Source: Ganoderma boninense
Taxonomy: Eukaryota; Basidiomycota; Agaricomycetes; Polyporales; Polyporaceae
DNA: 64,000 bases
Reading direction: 5' to 3'
Assembly: GCA_002900995.3 (NCBI GenBank)
Contig: CM035304.1
Location: 82,877 to 146,876, forward strand
In this document: piece after piece, positions 11,310 through 23,989 of the stretch
How positions within the stretch are numbered: the stretch's first letter is position 1
Layout of the letters: the number at the start of each line of letters is the position of its first letter
Made by a program: the position numbers and the translations under genes
The notes under the pieces: generated by a model
The model's input: only the letters and a program-made list of their open reading frames with translations
The model's database searches: none
What the model was told of the DNA's origin: nothing

Positions 11310-14080
11310 CTAAAGCAGATAGAGACAGAACGACGCGATGACACTCGCACCTGGCGGACGGTCGATGAAATCCTCTCTCAAGTACCACGCCCCTGTCATC
11401 CTGTGTTAAGACCCTGTCCTTCACACAAAAAGTCAACTGTGCGACGTACGGTCTCCAGTCATGCTCTTCTCGTTCCACGTCTGTCCGTCTCCGAGCCAAT
11501 ACATGGAGTTCTCTCCAGGGTCTGCACTCTCGTAGTCGTAATCTTCCCAGCGCGGGTGCTGGAGCGCCCTCATGGCGTGCAGGCTCGATCCTGATCGCAA
11601 ATAGAAGGAATGGTCAGCTCGGTGCCTCATGACGACAGAAGGCGGACATGCTCGCCTGGCCACAGTCCGACGACTCTGCCTTCTTCCTTGCCCAACTTGT
11701 ACCACGACCGACACTTCGCGCTAAACACGGACTGGTATCCGAAGGTTAGATCGGAACACTAGATTCGGCCATCACCGTAATCACGCACTTGAGGGAAGTA
11801 GCTCTAAAGAAATCGAAACCGCGGATACTCTAGTTAGCGCCAACCCCTACTCCAGACAGCAGCCTCACGCAGGGGACCTGCACTCACGTCGATGTACCGA
11901 TCGAAGTCCCTAACCGCCCTCGCCTTGACCTCCATGCTTTTGAGGCGGCCACGCTGGAGCTTCGCCGTCGCTTGCACGGCGTATCCGATCGCGCACTCGA
12001 TGATGGGGATGAGCATCCCCGCGCCGATGAACGAGTTGGGGCCGAGCGACATGAACATGTTCGGGAACCCGTCCACGCACACGGACAGGTACGAGGACGG
12101 GTGCGGCTTCCACTTCTCGTTCAGGTCGACGCCGTCCCGCCCGATGATCGTGAACGGCAGCTGCCAGGAGGTGTCGTATCCTGTTTTGCACATGAATGCG
12201 GATCGTGTCAGCGACATGGAATCAGTATATGCGGGTCTATGGAAAGGACACAGTACGGACCAGTGGCGCAGAAGACAAGGTCGAGTTCTTGATGCTTCCC
12301 GTCCTCCGTCTCGATGCCCGTCTTGGTGAACTTCTTGATCGGACTCGAGATAAACTCAACCTAGCATACTCCCTCTCGTCAATCCCAAGCTCCAACCCAA
12401 CAACGCCGACCCAATGCTTACATGTTCCTCGCACAGCGTCTCGAGGTACCCAGGACCTGGCGTCAGTCGCCGGCACGACACAGGGAATCCCGGGATGACT
12501 GTGCCCCAAGCTCTCTGTCAGTCGCCATGCACCACGAGGACAACTGAGCGAGCGAGAGGTTACGCACGCTTCGCAGCGATGTCCGGCCTCGCCGCAAGCT
12601 TCTCTTCCATGTTCTTCCTGAACACCTCTTGGAACTCGTTTTGCAGCTCACTCCCGAGCTGCGTGTACGAATGCATCGACTGCACCGGGCCGTCAGGCAT
12701 CCGCATCAGCTGATGTGTATGCGTAGAGGATTAGCGCGGGACGATACACACGTTCATAGCCTCCTCGAGCGTGTACCGCAAACTCTTAAAGAACTCCGCG
12801 TCCGCCTTGAACCGCTCGAGCTCCTCCGGACGAAGCGCAACTGTGCAACGTGGCCAGGAACAAATGTCAGAATCCAGATATACACGAGGTTTGTGCACGC
12901 CACTCACTCTCCTTCTCAGGCGCACCCTCCTCGCGCCCCAGCAGCTCCGCAAACAGGCCCATCGCGAACGGTGGCGACAGCCATGTCTGTCCCCGCACGT
13001 AGTTGACCAGCTTCGGGACGTGCGGCGCGAGCGCCGTCACGACCTGGATCGCCGTCGAGCCCTATCGCCGCATCAGTGCGAGCTCTCGCGCACACGACAT
13101 AAGCAGCAGTCCTCAAGCCCAGAGGACTCACCGAGCCAATGACCCCGACGCGCTTGTCCCTCCACCTCTCCAAATCGTCCCTCCACGTCTTCCCCTCGCC
13201 CGCGGGCGGCTTGTACCCCGCCGTGTGGTGCAGCTCACCCGCAAAGTCCCCTATGCCCGCGATGTCTGGCATTCGCCAGCGCGATATCGGCCCAAACGCC
13301 GTAACCAGCACGTCCGCGACGTCGTTGAACTCCTCCGCGGCGCCCGTCGCGGGGTTCAGGGCGCGGACGCGGACGCGCCATTGCCCGGGGGCGGCGTCCC
13401 ACTCGGCGCGCACGACCTCGTGCGAGAGGCGGATGTGGCGTGCGAGCTTGTACTTGGCGACGACGTCTTGGAGGTGTTGCTGGATCTCGTCTCCGGGCGC
13501 GTACAAGGCGGACCAGTCGCGCTGCGTGCGTGGTGGTGGCGTGTTTAGCACGGCATGAGGCCGGGATGGACAGAGGGAGAGCCCTGACCTTGTCCTCGAA
13601 CGAATATTGGTACTGGGAGTGCGTGGGTCAGCGGAACGTGGGCGTGATCCAACGCGCCCTCGAGTCGAGCAAACACACGACGTACTGTATGCGCGGGAAT
13701 ATCGCACGTGAGGCCCCTGCAATGGCGCGCAATAAGTGCTGCTGCGTCGCGGACGCGACATCGTGTGCTGTACTCACGGGAACCTGTTGTTGAACCACGT
13801 CCCGCCGACACCCGCGCTCTTCTCGTATATCGTCAGCTCGACATTCGGATCTTCTGCGGGAATCTGCAGCGCGGACGTGTGAGCAGCTGAGCATCGACAT
13901 TGAGCACTGGCCGTACCTGATCCCAGCGAGAATACCGCTGAACCCCGCGCCGATGACGATGACCTTGATGGGCCTGTATTCGTCTATCGAGAAATCTCCG
14001 AGGGTGAACCGCCCGTCGGGCTGGACGACATCGTCGCTCTTCGCGCTTGGGGGGATGCGGGAGATGCCTCCTCCAGGCAT
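11310..14080 (-). CDS. Flavin-dependent monooxygenase, Baeyer-Villiger/FMO type (one apparent frameshift)
   Basis: Predicted FAD- and NADPH-dependent oxygenase. Start ATG at 14080, stop TAG at 11310-11312, at least twelve exons. Motifs in order: VIGAGFSGILAGI (FAD GxGxxG), KSAGVGGTWFNNRFPG, LTCDIPAHTYQYSFEDK, RDWSALYAPGDEIQQHL, the BVMO-like fingerprint FAGELHHTAGY, GVIGSGSTAIQVV (NADPH GxGxxA-like), FPVSCRRLTPGPGYLETL, LDLVFCATGYDTSWQLPF, GRDGVDLNEKWKPHPSSYL, FPNMFMSLGPNSFIGAGM, CRSWYKLGKEEGRVVGLWPG, WYLREDFIDRPP. Family members often act in secondary metabolism; no biosynthetic partner genes are present here. Two oddities: RFPQKI and PNVELTIYEK are one base out of phase near 13,850, and the WPG/SSLHAMRAL junction uses a GC-AG intron. 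Tyr replaces the usual Trp at the end of the fingerprint. Confidence 0.85.
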
Positions 14081-15180
14081 GGTTGAAATGATATCACGAC
14101 CGAAAGACGGAAGCGTCAGTATCGAGAGAGCATCGCGGCCGAGGCTTATGTACCAGCAAACCGTCGCGGGCCTATACAGGCGTGTCAGCGCGGTCGCGAC
14201 GGCACTCCGCATTGCGTCCCAAGGCAAGGAGTGACGAGTACATTGACAACACCGGTGTGAACGGGCGGGAGACGTACCATGGTAAGCTTGAGCGGCCGCG
14301 CTCGAGGGGCGGCCGGGACATTGCCCGAAACGTCGCAGGATCCCGTCGTGGCACCGGATGGACGGTCGTGCGCACGGGGCGCGCGACGTGTCCAAGCCAG
14401 TGTTTGTTGCACCATTCAACGCGTGGAAGTCGGAGCCGCAGCGCAGGTATGAATGTCAGGGGAATACGTAGTTTTGTGTTCTTGATTTCCCACCTTCGGC
14501 GAGGTCGGCGAGGTAAGCCATCGACTTAGGTCGCGAAAACCCGGCGCGCCAGGACCGGCCGTCTAGTAGGAAGACCGTCCGCGGTGAGTGACCATGATGA
14601 ACGCAGAGCAACAGCGGACTCACCGACTGAAGCTTACGGCGGTGAAACAAATAGAACTTGCACTGGCACCGAGGCCTGCGACGGTAACCGAAGTATAGGT
14701 TAGCCTTTCCCACCAATCTAGTCACCGTAACTCCGTTTCTCATAGCCTTCGCAGAGAATCCAATGGACGGGAACGGATCTCATCGCTTCACCCGTAACAG
14801 TACGAGCCACAATGTACAGAGAAACGATCGTACTCGCGTAGTGCTCAATCCGACCGCGCACCCATTTCTCGACGTGCTGGAGAGAGTACCACAGCAGGCA
14901 TCTTGTATCGAGAGGGTGGGGACGAAGGGAATTGTGACGATGGACTTGTGTATGGTCACTGCCGTCTCGAGCATGTTTGTTCGTATCCGAGTCTCGCTCA
15001 TGCCATGGACGTTTAGCGGGATGATCCAAATGCGAGATGCATGGCGAACTAAATTGCATGTCCCGAGTCTTTCTACATACCCAAGATCCCCTGCCGAGCC
15101 TCAGTTGCATACACGCAGGCCGAATAATACGTTCAGTTTCTCGAGCACGTCACTGACGACGCTCGTCTGGCCAGCGATCT
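14081..15180. other. Monooxygenase promoter side and spacer
   Basis: The first few hundred bases upstream of 14080 should carry the monooxygenase promoter. Minus-strand open stretches at 14,718-15,110 show no recognisable domain. No repeat match was seen before about 15,180. Confidence 0.4.
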
Positions 15181-15870
15181 ATGGATAGGCTTGGATGGTC
15201 CACAAGGATGCGTTGAGACAGTGGAGAGGAGGGGTCAGAAGGAAGAAGCAAGGTGATGTCGGCCAGCGCGAAGTGCTTGAGCATTCGAAGGGGAATGGGG
15301 AAACCGGGGACGCGCAAGAACATATGAATAGACAAGGACGGACCTGCGCATATAGCCCTCATGGGTGATGTGTCCGTCTCCAACCCTCCTTGGCAGCGCG
15401 TGCACGATGAACGACAGGGTGTCATTTATTGCTCGACTAGGCGCGAGAACAAGCCTTGTCGAGAAGTAAGGAGGGGACATGACCTGTAACCGTGCCACAG
15501 AGCACGACAACGGTTCAGACCGTTCAGGATGAGTGGTATGTTCTCTGCATGCCGGGTTTTCAAGCATGGAGGTCCGAGTCGGCTGACGGCCAGAGAAGCT
15601 GTTTGCGAAGAGCTAGCAACCCAGAGCAGGGAATTCGGCAGCATCCGAGAGCCCAGCATAGATAGATCAGTGAGTTAGACTAGTCCGAAGTCCAGGGCGA
15701 GGAGAGGCTCGCAGTCTGAGGTTGAGGAGAAACGGTGCAAAATCCAGGCCGCTCAAGCGCTCGATATGGACTGTTTGTCATTGTTTGTGAAGCCATCCGG
15801 CACAACTCAGGCCTGGCAGCTGCTTGCAGTCGCTCATGCCGCCAATGTTCTACACACATATTTGCACTCT
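15181..15870. repeat. Dispersed repeat R1, copy 1
   Basis: One of four related segments: here, 18,175-18,645, 27,990-28,760 and, inverted, 37,735-38,430. Shared words include GAAGTGCTTGAG, GTCCGAGTCGGC, GGCGAGGAGAGG, AAAATCCAGGC and TGCAGTCGCTCAT. The outer part reads in the minus frame as a decayed peptide (SIHMFLRVPGFPIPL here), with the same peptide recognisable in the 28 kb and 38 kb copies. That hints at an old coding segment. No inverted ends or transposase were seen. Confidence 0.7.
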
Positions 15871-16065
15871 GTGTAAAACAGACTTATTGTATATGAGGAT
15901 TTGTCCACAGATATTTATCTAGGGCACCGTCCGCAGCTCTGACATCGCTACTCGAACCCGGCCGCCACAGGGAGCCACGGAAGATCAAGATGAACCATTG
16001 AAAGACATCCGTTAGCATAAAACACTCACTTTGACCCCCAAAAGATGGTGTACACGTACTCTATG

Positions 16066-17527
16066 TCAGGTCTCCTCGCTCGTCTCAGGAACGTATAGCA
16101 AGCTCCACGGCATCGAACTTTCCTGCTGGGTGCAGAGGTGTTCGAAGCCCCCAGCAACGCGGTCCAGCAGCATCCAGTAGATCTCCGAACCCATCTCCCG
16201 CGGGTACGCCCAGCCGACGTCCAGCCGTCGCAAGTCGGCGCACCGGCGGCCGACCTCGAAGATCGGGTCCATGTCGCCTCCCAAATTGCATGCGTCCACG
16301 AACATCAGGCAGGGGAAGCAGATCGGGTGCGAGCACCCGAGGTAGGGCTCGACTGCACGGGAGAGGTCCCTGTTCCTGTAGAAGTAGGAGATGAGGGCGA
16401 CCTCGCTGTGCACGACGCGGTTTACGGTGAAATGATTGGGGACCCGTTGGCCGGCCGCACGTCTCGCGGGCCAGATGGGGTGGGAGGCTGGAAGGGCTTC
16501 CACTTCCTGAATATGGAGACGAGTTCGTCGCGGAGTGGTTCCTCGTCTGTGACGATCGCGGCGAGCTCCTGTGCGTCTGTAGTCGCGACGAACGCAGAAG
16601 TGCTATTGGGCACGTCGACCCAGATGACAGTCCAAGGGCGGTCGACCTTTCTCTCGGTATCGAGCGGAGGACGCGCACTTTATGAGGGCGTCGACCGCAT
16701 GCGACAGACGATCCGCGGCTTCGTATACTTCGAGCGTTCCAGTTCACCAGCGGGTGGTGCAGTGCATGAGCGCATTGTGAGCATGTAGACTGTTCATGAG
16801 AACCGTGAACGGTGGACTCACCTCGAGCACTGCCGCAGATGGCGAGCACATCCTGGAACCATGCAACAGTCCCTGCTGCACGGTGCAGATTCAAAAGGTC
16901 CTTCGCAGACAAGGACGCCGCCGCGCTCCCCCACTTCTTCGCCAGCCTGACCAGGAAGTTGAGTTCCTCCTTCAGTGGCGAGCCTGAGATCTTGTAAAAA
17001 CGGAGCGCCGCCGGGTCCATGTCCGAAATGAAGTCGAACACGTCCTCTGCGATATCGACGTAGCCCGGGCGGTTCACGGCGTCCAGCAACGCTGCATGGC
17101 ACGCGTGATATATCTCGACAATGAAGCCCTGTTGGAGGACGGTGTGCTCGCGGTCCCAGGGCTTGTCACCTTCGAGCTCAGAAGAGGGAATGGTATCGTG
17201 TGTGGCGTGGCGGCTCATGTTCTGCATCAGATCGATCCAAGCGGGCACCAACCTCCGCAGACTCGAGGGCGCGGAGGGGCGGGTGGCCAGATACAGACGA
17301 TTGCACTGCGTGCCGTACTCGACAGCCGCAGCTACCGAGTCGCACGGCGCCACGCCGGCGAAGGTACAGAGAGTGGCTAGGGCGTCGAGGTAGTGGTAGT
17401 CGTCCGAGAGGAATTTGGGATCTTTCAGGCGAGTTAGGATCTTGTCTGTGCTTAGCCGGGGCATGCGCGTCATTCCGAGGAGGATGCTGGAGATGGGGTT
17501 CAGGGAAGAAGGCGCTGAGGTCGACAT
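16066..17527 (-). pseudogene. Deaminase-fold protein (OTT_1508-like), two frameshifts in exon 2
   Basis: Start ATG at 17527. Exon 1 (to 16822) is intact and encodes the helical N-terminal region: SSILLGMTRMPRLSTDKIL, DYHYLDALATLCTFAG, FIVEIYHACHAALLDAV, DLLNLHRAAGTVAWF. A GT-AG intron (about 16,732-16,821) leads to VYEAADRLSHAVDALIKCAS. Compared with the inverted paralogue there is one extra base near 16,650 (before VDRPWTVIWVDVP) and one missing base near 16,440 (within GSP/NHFT), so the middle third is out of frame and meets a stop. The catalytic segment downstream is well kept: VVHSEVALISYF (HxE) and GCSHPICFPCLM (CxxC), the three zinc ligands plus the catalytic Glu of cytidine-deaminase-like enzymes. 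The C-terminus extends nine residues further than in the 36 kb copy. Family name is from motif recognition. Confidence 0.75.
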
Positions 17528-18174
17528 GCCTTTAGGCTACAGATTGTCACGGTGGCGGATGATACTTCGTTGGCTGGGTCTGCGAGGTCGTTCGGTCTCT
17601 GAGCTCGCCCGGTCACGCACAAAGTGCACAACGTACGGTATTGACAGAATGTACTTGTATAGCTTGTTTGGGAGGCTAGCTGCTTATCGATACGTACAGA
17701 TTGCGGCGGGAAACAAACCAGAAGCGAGCGCCGTTCCAAAGCGTCAACTTCAAGTCAGCGCTCCATCATGATGAGCCCGAGCTTCGCTGCACACTCCCGC
17801 AACGACCGTGACGCACATGAACACACCACGTCCCCGTGGCCTTAGCATGTATACAGTATGTGCTGTTAGCTACCCCATCACGCAAAAATAAAGACAAGGA
17901 CAGACGTGTTTGTATCGCGGTACGTCATAAATAGCTCCCAAGCTACCGTCAGGCCATCCATCCCGCGTCCACCATATGCCTATCTCCGTCCTCCCGTCTC
18001 CCTTCCCATATATACAAACTCGAACGCAAACTCAAACTCAAACTCTCCATCTACTGCAGCAACCGCGTCACAGCCTGACGACGGCGCCCACGGCGACGGC
18101 GACGACCGCCGCGCCGAGTCTTCAGTTCTCCCGAAGTGCATGCGGACGGACCGTACGGTGTGAGTTCGCTTGAG
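17528..18174. other. Upstream region of the 17.5 kb deaminase
   Basis: Non-coding spacer between the deaminase start and the next R1 copy. Contains repeated CAAACTC/CAAATTC-type words near 18,010-18,045. No gene recognised. Confidence 0.4.
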
Positions 18175-20540
18175 CCAGGCGCGAGAACAGGTCGTGGAGG
18201 AAGTGGGGGGGTATCACCTCCCAGAAACAGGCAGTACAGCGCGACGCCAACTTGCCATGCATGCATAGTGTGTTCTTGAGTGTCGTTTTTTTTTTTCAAG
18301 AATGGACGTCCGAGTCGGCCGACTGCCAGAGAGTTGGTTGCGCGCAGGCTCAGCACGAAGACTTAGCGACGTAGAGTGGGGAAGTCGGCATCTTCTGAGT
18401 GCTCAGCATGGACAGATCAGCGAGCAATCGTCCGCAGTCCAAGGCGAGGAGAGGGCAACAGTCCGAGGAGGCTCGCGGCGGCGAAGGAGAAAGGATGGAA
18501 AATCCAGGCCGGTATGGACTATTTGTCATTATTTGTGCAGCAACGCGGACTTATCCGGCCCAACCATCGCGGCTGCGTGCAGTCGCTCATCTCTCTCCGG
18601 TCTCGAGCATATGTTTGCCTGCGACGCGTCCTCATGAATGACACGTTTGTTCTCTGTCGTGGTCACCGAGCTGTCTCCGTCTTTAGTCTTGGCAGGCTGG
18701 CTGAACACAGACTCCTGGGCGATTCCTCCGTCGTCTCTCCTCGCCGGATGGGAGCGCCCTCCATCCCATCCCTTCTCTCTGTCACGTATCGTGATGCGCC
18801 TGTTCAGATGTCCACTTGAAGCCGTTTCAATGTCAGCAAGATTGGATGGGACCTGTGGGCATGAGGCAAGGTTTGGAACATTGTCCTGGTGAGCGTCCCC
18901 GACCCCAACGCCTTTCCTCTCGCTAAACTGTGCTCGATCTCAGCTAGTTTTTCGCGTCCTCGGCCGCATACACGCTTTCACTGCTGTCGAACAAGGCTCG
19001 TCCGCCCTCCCCCAGCCCCGCCCCGTCACCCTCCGCAAGGTAAACTGTTATCTCATCCGCCCCGCATCTTCCGCGCTTCGCGGATCCCCGTCCATCTCAC
19101 AAACACCTCCGAAGCCCACAGCGGTGATGATGAACACGAACCCCACCGCTTCTTCATCTCCTCCTCCTTTCCGGCTGGTGCGCTCCCCCTTACCACCCAT
19201 CTATCCAACAGCACATGCTGATCCAGCTCACGAAGATCGACCGCACTCGGACCTCCGAACCTCACCATGTTGCGGCATCCCGCACATGGACTCCCACTCG
19301 CCCTCGCTCCCCAGCAGTGCCCGCACCCGCACGAGCGCCACCGCGCCCACGGTCTCCACCCACACACCCACGCACGGACCTCAGCTGCAGCGGCCCATCT
19401 TCCCTGCTGCCCATTTGCAGGTCGAAATCACTTCCCGACCCTTAAGTGATTCGCAGCAAGCGCCGGTATGTTCATCTCGAGCACGCACCTGGCAAGATGG
19501 TCGGCTCATCTGCGCGCCGTGACGGAGACACGCCACGGCAACAGCAACGAAACTCAATGTCAAGCCTGGTGACTACTCGGGTCAGGGGACGCGGCCGACG
19601 CCCCTCTGTATATTAAACCTTTCATCTGTCGTCTCCTCTTCGGTTCCCTTAACTCGCCATCCCGACGCCCCTTGCTCATCCCTCCCCCTCCGCTCCCCTG
19701 CTTGGCCCTTACAATCATGAAGTTCTCGCTCGTCCCAGCGCTCGCATTCCTCGTCGCCACCTTCGCTGGGGTGCACGCCCAGAACATCTCCCAATGTGTC
19801 CTCACCTGTATTAGCCAGGCCGCGGCTGCAAACGGCTGTGACGTGTGCGTTCCGCCCTTGCTCTCTTCCTACGCCCCGGCCTCGACGGCACGCTGACGGC
19901 GGCGCATACATCGCCACAGGACGAGCACGCAATGCCTGTGCACGAACTCGAAGCTCCAGCAGGACGCACTCAGCTGCCTCGAGCAGAGCTGCACGGCCCA
20001 GGACCTCCAGAACGCCGAGTCGCTCGTCCAGACCGAATGTTCCGGTGAGTCTCGTTTCGCCTTCGTATCTCACCCTGTCTCTTCATCCCGGCTCGCGTTT
20101 CCATCCTCCATCTTTCCATCGCATTCCCACTGCCCCTGTGCCTAGGGGCAGTGCAGGTTCATTAATACCGTGCCACCACGCGCTGTCGTGCGCGTCGGTG
20201 GCTGTTCGGTGGTTATACCGTCGTCTTGTCTCGACAGCATGATGCCCCATCTGCCAACCGAGCCGATGATCGTCGAATCCCGCAGTTACGGTTTGACTGC
20301 CCGACGCTGGATCCGTCAGGTCTCTTGCCTTTCTGGGAATGCGTCGTCACACCCCGTGCACGCGTGAGTCGCTCGGGTGCCCCGTGCTTCGCGGGTGTAC
20401 GCGTTATGCCCCGCGTCGTCCGCGAGCACGCTGCGATACGTCGTTGGCATGGCCCCGCGCGCCACTCCGCGATTGCGTTCGCTCGTCCAGACGGAGTGTT
20501 CCCGAGCGTTCGTCGCCGCCGCCTTCGATGCGGGTGCCAG
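18175..20540. repeat. Direct segmental duplication, copy 1 (partner about 28,230-30,640)
   Basis: R1, a spacer and the first two CFEM exons recur in the same order and orientation about 10 kb further right. Long near-identical runs occur around 19,020-19,440 / 29,200-29,600 and 19,560-20,050 / 29,720-30,210. Similarity fades at about 20,500 / 30,640. Confidence 0.9.
19717..20044 (+). CDS. CFEM-domain protein, 5' exons; 3' part lost or unrecognised
   Basis: Start ATG at 19717, signal peptide MKFSLVPALAFLVATFAGVH. CFEM cysteines: SQCVLTC, GCD in exon 1 (to 19844), then QCLC, LSCLEQSC and TEC in exon 2 (19920-20044). A TATA-like TATATTAAA lies at 19609. The residue at the haem-ligand position is Ser (S-T-Q-C-L-C). 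In the duplicate at 29.9 kb a GT donor here leads over a 521-nt intron to a Ser/Thr-rich exon with a GPI-type tail. In this copy the same donor exists, but the downstream similarity ends near 20,500 and no Ser/Thr-rich exon with a hydrophobic tail could be joined. I regard it as 3'-truncated by rearrangement, or as a shorter secreted form. Confidence 0.7.
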
Positions 20541-23500
20541 GGTGAGTGCAGAGCCGAGTCGAGACGAGCCGGCGGGTGTGTGTATGTGGACTGCAAATAT
20601 ATTTTTCCCTTGCTTTTGACTGCCAAGTTGTGAAATCGAGCCTTAGGGAGTGTTATTGTAGCATATACAGACTCAGTGTTACGGTAATGAAGAGTGTGCT
20701 AGGAGAGATCACGTCGACGGGGCTGCAGCGGCACTTGACGGCGTGTGCGCGGATGGGCGCTTGCACAGGCGACGCGGGCGTGTTCGGAGCGACACGTACA
20801 GCACCGCATCTCAGCTCTCCTCCACCACGGCGACAGGTCAGTTCACGGGCTCTCGTGCTCTTCTACGCTTCTCTCGCGCACAGACTAACACGACTACACA
20901 GCACAACAGTATAGCTCGAATGCATCTCTCGATGGCCCTGCAAGCCGCAACCGTGCTCCCGCTCTCAGCCACAGCGCGACCGCCCCGGAGTCCTGCGCAT
21001 ACGACTGTCAGCACCGCAAGGCGCGCCGTTCAGCTCCTCCCCGTCCCAGTCGAAACAAGGTACGTACCGTGAAAGGTATGTACCATGATGGGTCCGGCCA
21101 CTCGAGCGGGCGCTGCTCAAGCTGGACAAGACTGCTTTGTCTCTCGACTCAAGGCCGTCGCCCGAACGACGCGGCACACCTGCCAGCTCCCGGCATCCTG
21201 CAAGAAGCGGGTATATGCCCCCCGCACGACTCGCTCCAGCGCAGTCTGAGGGCCTGGCCTCTGCCTCGCCCTCGATGTCGATCCTGTCGCTCGTACTCTG
21301 CCTGCCACCTCCCGCCATCGAGCTCTTGAGAATCCGCCGCCGCTCCCACTGCTTTCGATGCTGGGGTTTGCGAGGCCACCCAACCCCACCGCTGAAGCGC
21401 TGCCGGCCACTTCAGCAGAGTCTGATCGAGGGATATGAAAATGGTGCGTACGTGGCATTCGCGCTTTTCCTCCGTGCTCGTGCATTCCTACCAGTGCCTC
21501 GCCATCTTGTGCAGACTGGGATGATGGCGACAGGCACATCATCTCGAGCCCTGGCCGCGCTCTGCCTGCTGCTCAACTCACCCACCTCAGCATCCAGCGA
21601 TGTTGGTCTCTGGACCGAGCTCCAGCCATGACGTATGCGCTGTGGCCTGCTAGACGATGTCAGCTGATTCCGGCCGAGGACGATGACAAGGTACGTACTT
21701 TCGCGACCCGCTTTCCACGAGCCCTTCTCTCGCCGCGGGTGCATTCCATATTGCTATGTGCCCTGTCATCTCATACGTTTCTCCACTGGCACTGGAATCG
21801 GCTAATGTCCTAGACTGCAAATGGGCCACGTTCGACATCGTGCGCGTACACGCTGGAGAGTTCGACGTCCCTCGAACGTGCGCAGGCCAGCGATTCCACC
21901 TGCATGCAGTCCGTGAGCAGCGATCCCTGTCCTCTTGTATCCGATTCAAGCCACCATGCCACTCACCAGAAGACGGAGTTTCTATACCGCTCCTCGATGT
22001 GAAAAGGGCTCGTCTTGTCATCCTGGACTTGTGTGTATAATTTGTTGTTCTGCGTCGCCCACAATGTCGACCTCGCCGCTCAATCTGTGCCTGCCAGCTC
22101 TGGGAACCTGCAACGCTCCACTGGTGCGACTCACTTCCAACCTGTCATGATGAGATATCCCGTGAGGAAGCTTTTCTCATGCTTGTCCGAGTCCTCGGGT
22201 GCCACATACTGTGCGCTGTGGTGGACAGGGTCAGCGGAATCCGGTCGAAGAAATCAGAGACAGTGCGTACGTTTTCAGTCAGTCTTTTCTGACGTGTTCA
22301 CGCCTCCTGAACCGCCCTGCGCTCCGCCGTCCTGTGCTGACAGGGATAGTGGCGATAGGTGCGCGGCTCCCAGACTAGCAGCGATCTGCATGCACGAATC
22401 GCTCCCGCAACACGTGGCGATGCAACCGACGAAACCGCTCAGCTGGTCTTTGCCCGTCCGAGTCCCTGGAGGCGCGCGATGTTTTTCTGCCACTGTCGCC
22501 GTGCACCAAAAGAATCAGGCACGTCGGCCTGCATGGATATCAACTGATGAGACACTCACCGACTCGAAGGCCGCTCCCACGCCCCGCCACCCGTACTGGC
22601 ATTCCATGCAGTCCCGACTTCCAACCACCAATTTGCGAAGATGAGTTCGCTTTCGGGGCCATGGCTATCTTCGGAGAGGTGACTCGCTGAAACAGCCAGA
22701 TGCTTCACCGCGTGAGTGGCGGTGAGTGTTGCCTCCGTCGCTGATCTCAGCACCCCTCCGACCTCAAAGCAGGGCATTGCGCAACGACATCGAGGACCTC
22801 GATGCTTCACAGGTCAATGGTAGTGCAGAGGTGTCTATGAGGGCGATCTGCGAAGCCCGGTGTGGAGAATTGTGAGCATTGCGCACCGTAGATGATCCCA
22901 ACTGGGACTGCCAAGTTGCAGGTCGGGTGTGTCGGATGGGAGACGTCCCAAGCACAGATGTGTAGCGGAACACCGCGTGCGAAGGATGGTAGTTCAGATG
23001 GGCTGGATAGACTGCGACGTCTGAGTGGGGAGTTCAAGCAGGGGAAGGGGAGGGGCTCTACTACGCTCAACTATGCAATATACCTGTGCATCGGGACTTG
23101 TCAAAGAGCGGTGGAGACGCGCCCAGCCTGAGTGTGAAACAGTCCGGCTAAAATCTGTCGGCTCATCATCGCAAGTTCCTCCTAAATTTATTCCAGCTCT
23201 GGATTTGTTCTGGACACAGTAATTTCCGATGCACCATCTGCTGACATTGCCCATTCACAGTCGGAACAGTGGAACGACCGCTTCCTCATGGACACGGGGA
23301 GGAGCGGAATCTCAGCCCAACCAGTGTCTCCTGCGCAGGCTTCGATTTCGATCCTCCTCATGTCCAACCTGTCAGAACATCAGCACTGTGTGCCATTCGC
23401 AGTGTGCGTGCACACAGTTAATATTGATATCAGTGGTTCTGTAAACTTGGATAGTGGTGCATCAGCGTGATTCAGAGTGCTCCGAATGTCGCTGCCCCCA

Positions 23501-23771
23501 GATCAACGAGCATTTGATATGTCCGCGGCCGGAATAAATTTCAGAAATGCGCACAGACCACCTTGTCATGATGCTTGGCTCTAAAAAGTCCGATTTGAGG
23601 CAACCCTCGCAGCTGGGCCCGGATCAGCCTGGCATCACCAATGTCGCTTCGCTATTCCAGTGCGGAAGCTACTGTACATGCATTGGTGCGTCAGTGGCAT
23701 CCAGCACGTAATTCGCTCCCAATACTGGACCAACAGATTCAACAGTTGCCGCCGCAAGTTCGAGTGAGTGC

Positions 23772-23890
23772 ATGCATCCTGAGCTTGCACGAGCATGGTC
23801 GAGCCGTACATGGAACTGGATAGACATGCAGGAGCGGTCGGACCGCATTCTCTCCCTAACCATTCATCCATAGATTCTCCGAGGATTTGC
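23772..23890. repeat. Repeat R3, copy 1
   Basis: Shares CGAGCATGGTCGAGCCGTAC and CCCTAACCATTCATCC with the copy at about 23,990-24,105. The reverse complement is present at 26,470-26,590 and 27,180-27,290, with a partial match near 26,095-26,150. Confidence 0.65.
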
Positions 23891-23989
23891 ACCAATTATC
23901 CATCACCTGGACACCGCATGTCAGAGCAGCACACAGACAACTCGTAAGCAAGGTGACTTATGAGAGCATCGAGCATAGAGTCGATGTAT

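Larger units (their letters stand above)
15181..17527. repeat. Inverted segmental duplication, arm 1
   Basis: The order repeat R1, spacer, deaminase (3' to 5') is found inverted at 35,964-38,430. Similarity covers exons, the intron position, the 3' flank with its CTAGATAAATATCT-like sequence, and R1. The inner ends of the two arms lie about 18.4 kb apart. Confidence 0.85.

Noticed and set aside
15940..15965. tRNA-like B-box word in CTACTCGAACCCGGCCG (also inverted near 37,550)
   Set aside because: No matching A box or acceptor stem around it; part of the duplicated 3' flank of the deaminase.
16085..16815. Second half of the 480-codon uninterrupted frame in the 16-17.5 kb deaminase
   Set aside because: After the intron donor at 16,821 this frame is the wrong one; the conserved deaminase motifs lie in other frames.
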